Source: Plasmopara viticola
Taxonomy: Eukaryota > Oomycota > Peronosporomycetes > Peronosporales > Peronosporaceae
Length of the DNA: 64,000 nucleotides
Direction: 5' to 3'
NCBI GenBank assembly: GCA_001695595.3
Contig: MBPM02000061.1
Location: 248,001-312,000 of the forward strand
In this document: positions 10,070 to 19,028 of the stretch, piece after piece
Position numbering within the stretch: the first letter of the stretch is position 1
Layout of the letters: the number at the start of each line of letters is the position of its first letter
Notes under the pieces: generated by a model
The model's database searches: none
What the model was told of the DNA's origin: nothing
Seen by the model: the letters and a program-made list of their open reading frames with translations, nothing else
Program-made: the position numbers and the translations under genes

Positions 10070-11795
10070 TCACCCTTGGAATGGACCTTGCGACACTGTG
10101 CCCATAGCCGTATCAACACTCGCAACAACTTCACGCAATACGTGGTAATAAATCGTGAGAGCGTAGTTACAGTTGAAAGTACCAGACACGATAATACTCT
10201 TACTGGCACCATCATCACTTGGAAGACGACGACCGTCATCAATTGCTACAAATCGATACAGTGAGTCCCATTGTCGCTGAGATAGCAAACCAGCTGAGGT
10301 AAAATCATCAAGACCACCATCACAGCCTGACTTCGACATCTCTTGTAAAAACAAATCATAACCAAAACTGCCAGGACTGTTCCAGAAAGGAACGTCTCCA
10401 ACGGTGATCTGCAGATTTTTCAATGCAGCAAATGGATTGGTCGCTGGGACCGTCAAGAACGGACTACGGAATAGGTTGATCACATCCGATACAGTAGCAT
10501 ATGCCGTTGGACTGGTAATAACAAGTTGCATGATCAAACACTTTGGATTAGCAATAACATTGATGACCGTCCAAGTGAAGGATGCGCCTGGAGCAACAGT
10601 TAGTTTATTTGTAATTCGTCCGAAGTAGCGAAAGGTTTCTTCTGAGCTAATGCATGGTCAGCGCTTTGATAAGGCGAGTATGTTGGGACCAAGAGACGCG
10701 AAGACGATTGCGATGGAGTGATGCCGGTATTAGCCATTGAAGTACCATTGACATCGGCCGTAATCTTAAGAGTGACCGCCGACGCTGGTAGAGTAAGGCC
10801 ACCGGCCAAAGCAGTTTTTGTTACACCACTGCTTAGATTCCAAAGACTGGACAAGTATTTCCAAAATTCATATTATTATGCAAGCTAGCAAAAGTAGCAG
10901 GCGCGACAACACCAGCAGTACCTGTTGTAACCAAAGTTGTAGACGAACTGTTGTAATTAAGGTAAATGAAACCGCGCGTATTTTCTTGCATTGGGCATTT
11001 TTGAAGTAGTCACAAATGTCCCGCAACTGGATGCAAGCCAGATAATGCGCGACGTAAAATAGCAAACCAGCAGCCACGGCGCCAGCAGGAGCAACATAAT
11101 TTTGAGGTTTCGACACGGCTTGGAGGTCTGCACGACCTCCCATAACATCGAATGCAAGTTTCGAGCTCTGTTGGTCAAGAGCGGTAAAAAGCGATCGTTC
11201 AGCAGCTCCCCGGTTTGAGTAGGTGTTAGCAAAACCAAACCCACCGATGCTATTTGTAGCTTTCGTAAACGACGAAGTGGCCAAGTTATCCAGCGATTGC
11301 GCCGCTCCGCTTGACCCTTGAATTGTTGGAGTGGAATATTTTATGCAGTACGAAGTTGCTGGTTGGACCATATTTGACATACGTGTTGTAATTGGTTTCA
11401 GTCAGAGCCTTGAACGTTGTATTAACAATTTCATGAACTTGATTTGTTTGTACAGTGGTCATGTCAATTACAATCTGAACACTGTCAATGAACTGCCATG
11501 CTCCAGCCTTAGGTACCAATTGATCAATAGTACAGGCAGCACTCGAAGTGACTGAACTAGCACCACCAATAAGAATTTGAAGCTTGACAGGCAACTCGAT
11601 GACGGCTTCTACCCAATTCACAAACGCGGCCTGAGACGAGATGGTAGAAAGATTGAAAAGAATTTGTCCGGCATATTGACCGGTGTTAGATGTGGAATCC
11701 TGAATGTACGTCCATTTCTTATCCTTGAAGAGCGTTTCGGCTGGAGCAGGTTTAGTGGAATGCTCAAAAGCAGAAAGATCGGAAGCGGAAGACAT
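10070..11795 (-). pseudogene. PLV major capsid protein (double jelly-roll type), broken
   Basis: The minus-strand frame from ATG 11793-11795 to the stop at 10070 gives about 570 codons in four or five pieces, with shifts near 11360, 10985, 10850 and 10605. The order of landmarks matches PLV capsid proteins. The N-terminal part has FINWVEAVIELPVKLQ-like strands and a helix with QIVIDMTTVQTNQVHEIVN. The C-terminal half has NPFAALKNLQITVGDVPFW, FLQEMSKSGCDGGLDD, WDSLYRFVAIDDGRRLPSDD, and a final strand LREVVASVDTAMGTV. This would form the icosahedral shell. Assignment is by recalled family style plus its place between the packaging ATPase, fibre and protease genes. It is divergent from the protease gene (59 bp between starts). 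Confidence 0.75.
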
Positions 11796-11854
11796 AGTTT
11801 ATGCGATTATATTGATGACGATTATATTATACTTGCCGAAAAAAATGAAGCACC

Positions 11855-12229
11855 ATGAGCGAAAGAAGAATTATTAAATTGTCTAGAACGACAGATGATC
11901 AACTCATGAAACTTGCCAATTTCCTTGGTGTCAAAGTAGATCAGATTGATTTTAAGCAGCATTTAAATAGAAACAAGGATTACTGTATTTTTAACATGGG
12001 AACGCCTCAGATCGGCGGGACGCATTGATTAGCAGTTTAGAAAAAACATAAGGCTTACTTTGATCCACTCGGCTTGCCAAGACCACGTGTGATTCCAAAG
12101 GAATATTCCTATCGCGAAGTTGATATTCAAGACCCTCGATTTGGACACTGTGGGCAGTATTGCGTCCTGTGGCTTTACTATCTACAGCACAATAAAGTAA
12201 ATGGTTTCTATAAGCTCTTCAAAGGCTAG
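11855..12229 (+). pseudogene. Adenovirus-type maturation cysteine protease, two stops
   Basis: From ATG 11855 the frame runs 125 codons in phase to TAG 12227-12229 with two internal stops, both just after the catalytic histidine. The Ulp1/adenain signature is clear. NMGTPQIGGTH carries the His and is followed by a stop where a Trp is usual. The strand AYFDPLGLPRP holds the Asp, and FGHCGQYCVLWLYYLQ carries the oxyanion Gln and nucleophile Cys. This enzyme class cleaves capsid and core proteins during maturation in adenoviruses, Polintons, virophages and PLVs. There is no frameshift, so it is one of the better preserved genes. It is short, with a compact N-terminus (LSRTTDDQLMKLANFLGV). Confidence 0.85.
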
Positions 12230-12273
12230 TAATCATACAAAAATATATATAAGGGAAAAAGTAGCAAATTTAC

Positions 12274-12614
12274 GCTCTTATGGTATTGTATTGTATTACG
12301 TTATCGCGTTGCCAAATTATGCACGTGCTAGGCTCAGTCTGGCTAGTCCACGGCATAGAGTGGTGTCCGCATACGTCGAGTCTCGTTCGGCGGGCAGTGT
12401 AGCCAGCACCGAGGTCGTGAAGGTCTTCCATTATTTTGTTTAGCTTTAACTTAGAGCCCAGGTGGCGCTCTGGTGCTGGAGACCGTCGCGTCGAGGGTGA
12501 GACTCGTTAGAGACCTGCAGATGCCCAAGAGCACCTGCCCGAAGCGCGCGAGCATTTAGCCCCCGCGCTTGGAAGGAGGGCGTCACCCCAACCTTTTCCG
12601 TAAGCTCTTATGGT
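12274..12614 (-). mobile_element. SINE-like element (copy 1) inserted in the viral sequence, 11-bp TSD
   Basis: The element proper is 12285-12603 on the minus strand. It is flanked by the perfect direct repeat GCTCTTATGGT (12274-12284 and 12604-12614). The 3' end, at the low coordinate, has a pentanucleotide tail (TGTAT units on the plus strand), and the 5' end starts with GGAAAAGGTTGGGGTGACG. Two further copies occur at 13,473 and 37,442. The head has weak A-box/B-box-like stretches (AAGCGCGGGGGCTAA, then GGTCTCTAACGAGTCTC), which could mean tRNA descent, but this is uncertain. It sits between the protease and another viral ORF, so it landed after the virus integrated. Confidence 0.9.
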
Positions 12615-12655
12615 GTAAAATAAAAAAAGGTTTTGAGTCGGCGCGAAAGAAATTA

Positions 12656-12912
12656 ATGTCTGCCACACGGATCAAAAGAAACCCATATACACGAGCAATG
12701 AATGTTGAATATATTGAAAGCTCGAGCCAGAGCGAATTTGCATTGATAAGAACTACTACGCATGGCCAACTCCCAAATCAAAGCCAGAAGTCACAGTTAA
12801 GTCAAAACTTACTTTGGATTACTTAAATTGCATCACCAAGAATGCTTCTCCAGCCAAGGTTTCTATAGTGGAAATACCATCTCTTGCGCAGTTGCTAGCT
12901 AAGTATCAGTAA
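12656..12912 (+). pseudogene. Unknown viral protein, one frameshift
   Basis: The ATG at 12656-12658 begins a basic N-terminus (MSATRIKRNPYTRAMNVEYI). A frameshift near 12755 moves to a frame with WPTPKSKPEVTVKSKLTLDY and IVEIPSLAQLLAKYQ, stopping at 12910-12912. The intact form would be about 85 residues. No family recognised. A TATA-like stretch (about 12243-12252) lies on the far side of the SINE, so the SINE separates this gene from its likely promoter. Confidence 0.4.
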
Positions 12913-12933
12913 GATCATCTTTTTTATCATGTC

Positions 12934-13026
12934 ATGTCGTCTGAAGATAATGTCCCTGGGGGTTCAAATAGCGATTCATTTTTTTATGATGGAGCACTAC
13001 AACAATCTACGAACCCGTCGCATTAG
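12934..13026 (+). pseudogene. Start of a small acidic viral ORF, truncated
   Basis: ATG 12934 starts MSSEDNVPGGSNSDSFFYDG and stops at 13024-13026. It is short and acidic like the ORF at 395. The sequence character changes soon afterwards, where a MITE begins at 13,063. It may be the 5' end of a viral gene cut by later insertions. Confidence 0.3.
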
Positions 13027-13062
13027 CGGATTGTCGTTCGAGTGTATCTGTCGACGTCGATT

Positions 13063-13444
13063 TCGAGTGAGTCACCACGAGTCACCATGAGTCACCACTG
13101 AGTCAGCACTATAATGACTCATCAGCGTATCTTATTTTAATGTCTATTCAATCTTTAAGTCATTGTAGAAGAATCTCTATTTACTTGGGTCACCTGAGTC
13201 CTCACTTTTTTATCAATTTTTAATATTATATACTTATATACTTATAAGAAGGTATTGTATGATAGAGACATACATGCTATTGTAGTGACTAGAAAGAAGT
13301 GGGAGGAAGTTGCAAAAAGTGGTGGCTCGGTGACTCATGCTGACTCTTATATCTAGAGTTACTGTAGTTAGCTGTCATTGAGCGGAACGTGGCGACTCAT
13401 GGCAACTCATGGTGACTCATGGTGACTCATGGTGACTCATTCGA
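13063..13444. mobile_element. MITE with TIRs built from TGASTCA repeats
   Basis: The two ends are inverted copies of an array of about 11-bp units: (G/A)TGAGTCACCA three times on the left, and TGGTGACTCAT-type units on the right (13,392-13,440). TCGA flanks both ends (13063-13066 and 13441-13444) and may be a 4-bp target duplication. The interior is AT-rich, without an ORF, and contains further TGACTCA/TGAGTCA heptamers. The heptamer is the classic bZIP (AP-1/GCN4) binding site in other eukaryotes. Whether it is bound here is unknown. Confidence 0.65.
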
Positions 13445-13460
13445 TATTTAATGCCTACAG

Positions 13461-13799
13461 TATCTCTTGATCGCTCCGGAAAAGGTTGGTGTGACGCCCT
13501 CCTTCCAAGCGTGGGGGCTAAATGCTCGCGCGCTTCAGGCAGGTGCTCTCGGGCATCTGCAAGTCTCTAACGAGTCTCACCCTCGACGCGACGGTCTCCA
13601 GCATCAGGGCGCCACCTGGGCTCTTTCTAAGTTAGAGCTAAACAAAATAATGGAAGACCCTCACGACCTCGGTGCTGGCTGCACTGCCCGCCGAACGAGA
13701 CCCGACGTATGCGGACACCACTCTATGCCGTGGACTAGCCAGACTGAGTAACTTGGCAACGCGATAACGTAATACATTACATTACATTATCTCTAGATC
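13461..13799 (+). mobile_element. SINE-like element (copy 2), 12-bp TSD
   Basis: The element is 13473-13787 on the plus strand, starting GGAAAAGGTTGG and ending in TACAT pentanucleotide repeats. The flanks TATCTCTTGATC (13461-13472) and TATCTCTAGATC (13788-13799) match at 11 of 12 positions. It is inverted relative to copy 1. Its 5' end lies just outside the MITE. Small differences from copy 3 show independent ageing. Confidence 0.9.
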
Positions 13800-13974
13800 A
13801 TTTTTTGTGAATACCGGTTTCTGTCGGCATATACCGATACTGATCTTTTTTCAAAAGTAAAAGGTTCGTATTTTAAGGTTTCTCTAATCCGTTAGGTCAC
13901 TACACCGGAGTAGTATGTTGCTGGGCATCAAGTTCTAATAGCTGACGACTTTGAATCGAAAATCAACCACGATT

Positions 13975-14840
13975 TCACTGGCTTGTCTGAATCAGACTTT
14001 CAACGAGCGGAAACAAGTTGATCACCATATCGGGCTGAGTGAAGTCTTGGGGATTAGGAGCTTGCCCGACGAGGCCCAACAGACGGCGCGAATTAAAAGT
14101 CACATCTGTCGGATTGACGATCGGAATCGGGTCCAAAGGCGGAAGCGGCTTTGCAGGATTATCCACCGTGTAGAGCACGTACTGACGAACCCGCAGCGCT
14201 GGTGATAGACGAATGCAGAGAATGTATTTGACGCCGGGGTATTGCTTCCATTGATTCGCTCTCCTATTCAAATACGGCTATCCCCGTGAGACGCCCACTT
14301 CCACCTTCAATGTGTGGTATTCGTTCCACGTCATTCCACCGGGACGAATGGCACCAATTCCAGGGACAGGACCAAAACTGCAATCGGGCTCGAGTTTTTG
14401 GAGGCTTTCCACGTAGCTTGATGCACGCGACATCAAGTGATCATCGTACGTACCGTCGCCCTCAAAACGGCCGTGTTCAGCAAGCCGCAGTAGCCACTAT
14501 GAACACCAGATGGAAGTTCGACAATGTAGATTCTACCATTTTCAAATGCGATCGCCCTCGACACCAGAGCTTCATTCTCTGACTTGACATATCGCTTCCA
14601 GTCGTCTAACGAGGCATCGCAAACGTCAAAACCAGAATCCGCGTCATTGCGCTCATCAGAAGGCAAAGTAGCTTCGACTTCCTCCCAATCAAGCTTCTTG
14701 ATGATGCCATTTATCCGCTTGACCGCCATGTTCCGCGCAAATGAAGCAGCTGACGGGGCAAAGTATGCTTTCCCGTCCCCAAAGAAAGCAACACTTATGT
14801 TTTTTTGTGGTCTGTCTTGTCCCAGAAATGTTTGAAGCAT
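13975..14840 (-). pseudogene. PD-(D/E)XK / Uma2-like nuclease-domain protein, broken
   Basis: The minus-strand start (ATG 14838-14840) opens MLQTFLGQDRPQKNISVAFF. The frame continues with KKLDWEEVEATLPSDERND and IAFENGRIYIVELPSGVHSG. A frameshift near 14455 is followed by GPVPGIGAIRPGGMTWNEYH, then TLKVEVGVS, one TAG near 14285, RRANQWKQYPGVKYILCIRL, and the rest is open to 13975. The TLKVEVGVS strand followed by a helix and YPGVKYILCI resembles the core of PD-(D/E)XK nucleases such as Uma2-like domains, which oomycetes and fungi carry in repeat-rich regions. The assignment is tentative. One frameshift and one stop in 288 codons suggest recent loss of function. Whether it came with the virus or belongs to a host family cannot be told here. 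Confidence 0.45.
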
Positions 14841-14941
14841 GCAACAATTTTAAGAATGTTCGTCTTGTCCACTCGTCGTCCGCCCTTCTTTCGCATATAA
14901 GAGCATCAAGTGTACCCCTAGACACCCTTATAGACAGCGAT

Positions 14942-14959
14942 GATGTACTATATAGTACA
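14942..14959. repeat. 18-bp perfect palindrome
   Basis: ATGTACTATATAGTACAT is its own reverse complement and lies 20 bp from the 8-bp target duplication of the neighbouring TIR element. A related imperfect palindrome follows immediately. Confidence 0.9.
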
Positions 14960-14979
14960 TCAATATACTATGTAGTACA

Positions 14980-15599
14980 TTTATTATAGTTAGCCGCTAA
15001 CTTCCACCCAGTTTTCGCTAACTTCCACCCATTCTTCGACTATATAGAACCCCTAACCCCAATTCACAACGGTGGTTGGCTATAAATACCTGTATCGTGA
15101 CAAAATACACAAAAGGCAGCTTTGCTCGAATCCACTTTTTCCCCATGTCAATTTGAATGCACAATCTGCTGTAGTCACTTTGAGAAAGGGAAACTCATTT
15201 ATTTGAGGACTAACAAAAGCATGTATTTTAACGCAGGCATGCATCAATGCCAAAATGCCTCCAGTCAGTGTTAGCGTGTGCCTTGACACCACCGACATTA
15301 CCCGTCGTTCAATTCCGTCAATGCTTCCAGCTCTTCTAGCTGCTGCGCAGCGGGAGGGGTCGATACAGACATCGATGAAGGCATTGATGCATGAAGTGTC
15401 TTGACGTTAAAGATGTGCGTTTTAGTGGGCGTTGAGTACGAGATCTTTTATATTTGCGTTGAAGGTAACAGTCCTTAGATTTATTTTTGGGCAACTGTAG
15501 CCAATCACCGTTGTGTATTGGGGTAAGGGGTTTTATATAATCGCAGTCTGGGTGAAAGTTAGCGAAAACTGGGTGGAAGTTAGCGCCTCCCTTATTATA
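14980..15599. mobile_element. Non-autonomous TIR DNA transposon (hAT-like by TSD length)
   Basis: The element 14988-15591 has inverted ends of about 96 bp (14988-15083 and 15496-15591), roughly 80-85% identical and sharing CGCTAACTTCCACCCAG. It is bordered by the 8-bp direct repeat TTATTATA (14980-14987 and 15592-15599). An 8-bp TSD is typical of hAT elements, but the repeat is low-complexity and no transposase is present. The interior holds only short frames: 49 codons from ATG 15255, and a 72-codon minus frame at 15080-15298 with a Cys/His-containing stretch. I recognise neither. Confidence 0.75.
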
Positions 15600-17849
15600 T
15601 AATACATAAGCTTATGAAGAATTAGGTGATGGCTCTGCAATTTAGCCTGGGACCCAATAAAAAAGTGCAAGCTGGTGCAAATTGTGTGGCAAAGGCTTGG
15701 CTTGCCTGTAAAATCCTCTTACTTTAAGACTTGGATTGTATCCAACAGAATTGAGACGAGTGTTTTCCATCACTCTTTGCTTTTGACACGAAAAGCTGCT
15801 TGTTTCAAACCAAACAGCAGCAAAGTAGGCTACAGGTCGCCTGTATTATTTAGCGATGTCCCCAAAGAAGGCTGCTTCTGAATTCAAAAGTGCTTGTCAG
15901 CCAAAGGCAGTCACGATGCCATTGACTACGTTTACAACAAAGGTTATGCCTGCAACAGAGACTACCTCAACAAGGGCTGCGCCTAGGTCGTGAACGGCGA
16001 GCTTTAAAAAGTTCTGCCACAAAGGTGCCCAAACGGGGAAGACTAGAAGAGAGCCTTCCTTATAAGTAGGACAAAAAGTGCGTGCCTTCAAATTCCTTTC
16101 GCCCTGTGATCCACAGACGCGTCCGCCTTTGGGTGATGTAAAATGAAGTGCGTTGCGGGTGCTCTGGTAAGCACTCGCTCGATTTTTTACCCGTTAAGAC
16201 GTCAAAGTAGCGACAGTGTTGTCAAAATAGCTCTACCACTCGAAAGCAAACCCTTGAACGGGTCAGATTTGTCGTCAGATAGAACACAGAAGTAGGTGAG
16301 GATTAAGTCGATCAACGTGTTGGACAATAAAATGGCAGAGGCGGGCACATATGATGTCTGAGTTTAAAGTATGTGGCACGTCACTTACAAGCGATGCTCG
16401 CAGGAAAGACATTCGCTGCGTACTGGTAATCACTTGGCTGAAATAAAGCAAAAACTGTACTGGCAAGGTCTTACCACTGGCCACTAAGCGGTGTAAAGCA
16501 CAGCACTTGGTGCTTATCATGGGGGACATGGTCAGGCCCATAGTGTGCATATTTAGTGGCCTTTAAGCTCCTAAGCGGCTCTCGTACTATACAGCACTTG
16601 CTGCATGTCATGGGTGACATGGCTGGCTAAAAGACCAAGCAGCGACCCTAGAATGGCGCGTTATCTACGTAGCTGTATTTGAAAAAGTTTGCGCTCGCCG
16701 TATGCTGAAAACAGCATGGTCGGATTCCAGGAAGGCGTCGAGGGCGAGGCCCTGATGATCCACATACTCGTCGAGAACAACGTTCACTATAAGTCGGTGG
16801 GAACTTGCTAACCAGAGGTCAAGACATCAGAAAAAGTGCCCTTTTGATGAGCGTATACCGACATATAGTTTGCTGAGCTGTGGTCTCTGATGTGCGGAAC
16901 TCTTCGCAAGACAACAGTACGACAAAACACGATTGCATCAACACGAATACAACACGTAAAGTCTTTCGAGTACTTAGTCAAGTAAAGGGGATGACGGCAA
17001 CGCATGGCTCTCAATTTTAGTGAGGAGTATCTCGTTTTAAACGAAGAGGATCTACGAAAGGTATCTCGGTAAATGACGATGGCTTTTGATGATATAAATC
17101 TATAGATTAGACACCGGTACGGTCGAATGCAAGATTAGTCTAAAGTTTATTTTATCTGAGAAATCTTTGCTTGGAGTGAAGGCGATGTTCAGTAAAGAGC
17201 TAGTAAAGGCTTATAAAGCCGACCGGTTAGTCGAGGTAGGTGCTATTTGTCCTTATAAAGCCGGTTAGTCGAGGTAGATGCTATTTGTCCTTATAAAGAG
17301 ACAACTTCTGATCATTATACACTGGAAAGACCTTTATGCGCCGGATAATTTTGTGATATCAAAGGATCTATTGGATCCGTGTTATCTAAAGCAAAATAAA
17401 ATACTAGGATGTAGTCTCACGAGACATGCAATCGGCATTACCATCTGATTGAGGCATACGTCGTGAATTAGAGTTGGTGTAGGTGCAGATACTACGTAGC
17501 ACTGTAGTGGCCTCTGCAACAGAAACAGTGCGATGTCATTGACAATTTATCTGTTAAGCAAAGCACATTGCTGGAAAAGCTTAAAGGAAAAATCCTCTCA
17601 CCTCCACGCCGACATTTTGTTCATAAAAAGTCAACTACCTTACAATAAGCTAAATATAACCATCACTTTGATACGGATAGATGCCAATATCTAAGGAGGT
17701 CATGGTGGGCATTAGCAAACGAATATATTTAACTCTTTAGGTGAGAGACTGGCATATGATTGGCCGTGCTCTCTTGCAAAAGTTGGGCATGCTCAACACA
17801 CATACTTCAATAATACGTTTGTTTGTCGTCGTGCAGAACAAGGGAATAT
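15600..17849. other. Gene-free repetitive DNA
   Basis: Only short frames broken by many stops are present. Given the gypsy reverse transcriptase/RNase H remnant that begins near 17,850, this is probably the eroded 5' part of that or another retroelement. A 38-bp tandem duplication lies at 17,223-17,298. No gene can be supported. Confidence 0.5.
17223..17298. repeat. 38-bp tandem duplication
   Basis: Units 17223-17260 and 17261-17298 are nearly identical (start CCGGTTAGTCGAGGTAG, end CCTTATAAAG). No function seen. Confidence 0.9.
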
Positions 17850-18600
17850 GGACGTAAAAAACATCGTCCTCTTGCGCGCAAAAATGGAGCGCATGCGTTT
17901 AAATTCGACTTACGCTAATGCAAATTTGTAGATTGACCAAATTCGCTATGCTAGAGGGACCCAAGCAATGGCTTGGCGCAGTCCATTACTTACCCAAGTA
18001 CAGTATATAATCATTTCGATAAATTATTTGTGATGACAAGCTAGCATACGCAGAAGTGGCTTGGCCACAGTCTGGTCTTCTAACGAAGGTCCCGCAATGT
18101 TTGATTTTAAAAAAGGTTACAAAAACAAAATCTTTATCGACACGATAATTCTAGTCTTGCAAAATCCAGGGCAAACACTTCGTGGTGTTAGTGACGCGTC
18201 AGAACTTGCCGCCGGTAGCGCATTGATGCAAGCAGACACCGAGGTGCAAAATTTTTGAATGCAAGTTAATTTCGGCAACTCGAGCTGTCAAGAAAAGCTA
18301 TAAATTTCATAAGAAAGAGTCACTATTGATCAGATCAGGGCCAATCTAGTAGGCTCTAAGCCAGTCGTGATTTATAAAGATTGTGCGTCACTGGGCACTG
18401 CGACAATTTCCTCACTTTTGCAAAGAATGATTAGGTGGTTCTTCGGTTTGTGGTTTACAGCTGTAAGGCAATTTGCAAGCTTGAAAAATGGAAAGCATTG
18501 GTGGATTTTTTGCTAGCTCATGTTGCAGCAGTGACCTGGTTCATACTAGATATAAGACGGTGCGTTCGCGCGAGATAACCTTTGCTAAAATCTCTCGCTA
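17850..18600 (+). mobile_element. Ty3/gypsy remnant A (RT end and RNase H)
   Basis: Near 17,850-17,935 the plus strand reads MERMRLNSTYANANL, the helix that precedes the Cys in gypsy reverse transcriptases. At 18,160-18,258 it reads PGQTLRGVSDASELAAGS, the first catalytic strand of RNase H with its Asp, followed by ALMQAD. Further on, across frameshifts, come KKSYKFHKKELL and RMIRWFFGLWF, again RNase H landmarks in the right order. Numerous stops and shifts; no LTR could be delimited. Confidence 0.7.
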
Positions 18601-18846
18601 GCGATCAATTTGAAGGCTTTGGCAACGATTTGTCGGCGCAGATGAGTTCAGAGCTATATTGGCTCTCGACGAAATTCGGATTGTTGTACTACAGGTAGCC
18701 GACCACGTGTAGCAGCTCCCTATTATTGTAATTTAAAACTGTACCTCTGCTTTAATACACTTGTTGGCGGATACCTCGATCAAGAAAAGTCGTTCGGCCG
18801 GGTATCAGTGACTGAAGTTGTACAAATGGGTTTGCACGTATACGTT

Positions 18847-18942
18847 TATGTATGTATGTATGTATGTATGTATGTATGTATGTATGTATGTATGTATGTA
18901 TGTATGTATGTATGTATGTATGTATGTATGTATGTATGTATG
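18847..18942. repeat. (TATG)n microsatellite, 24 units
   Basis: A perfect TATG tetranucleotide run of 96 bp. It creates artificial open frames (YVCM or YIHT repeats) on both strands. It lies 87 bp upstream of the start codon of the 7-TM gene, within its probable promoter or 5' UTR. Confidence 0.98.
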
Positions 18943-19028
18943 CAATTGTAAACGTAAGGGGCGGTATAATACAAAGATAAAAATGCATCCTTGCCAAATG
19001 TTGTTGTTCATTAGCCGTCGCGCGACTT

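Noticed and set aside
1..13040. Reassigned stop codons (TGA or TAG read as Trp) in the viral genes
   Set aside because: TGA, TAG and TAA all occur along with many frameshifts, which means decay.
13063..13444. CRISPR-like repeat array
   Set aside because: The units are about 11 bp, contiguous without spacers and inverted at the two ends, so this is a TIR element.
13467..13751. Open frames inside the SINE copies (for example with MEDPHDLGAGCTARR)
   Set aside because: The same short frame appears in copies 2 and 3 but is within a SINE with TSDs, and it is not conserved as a protein.
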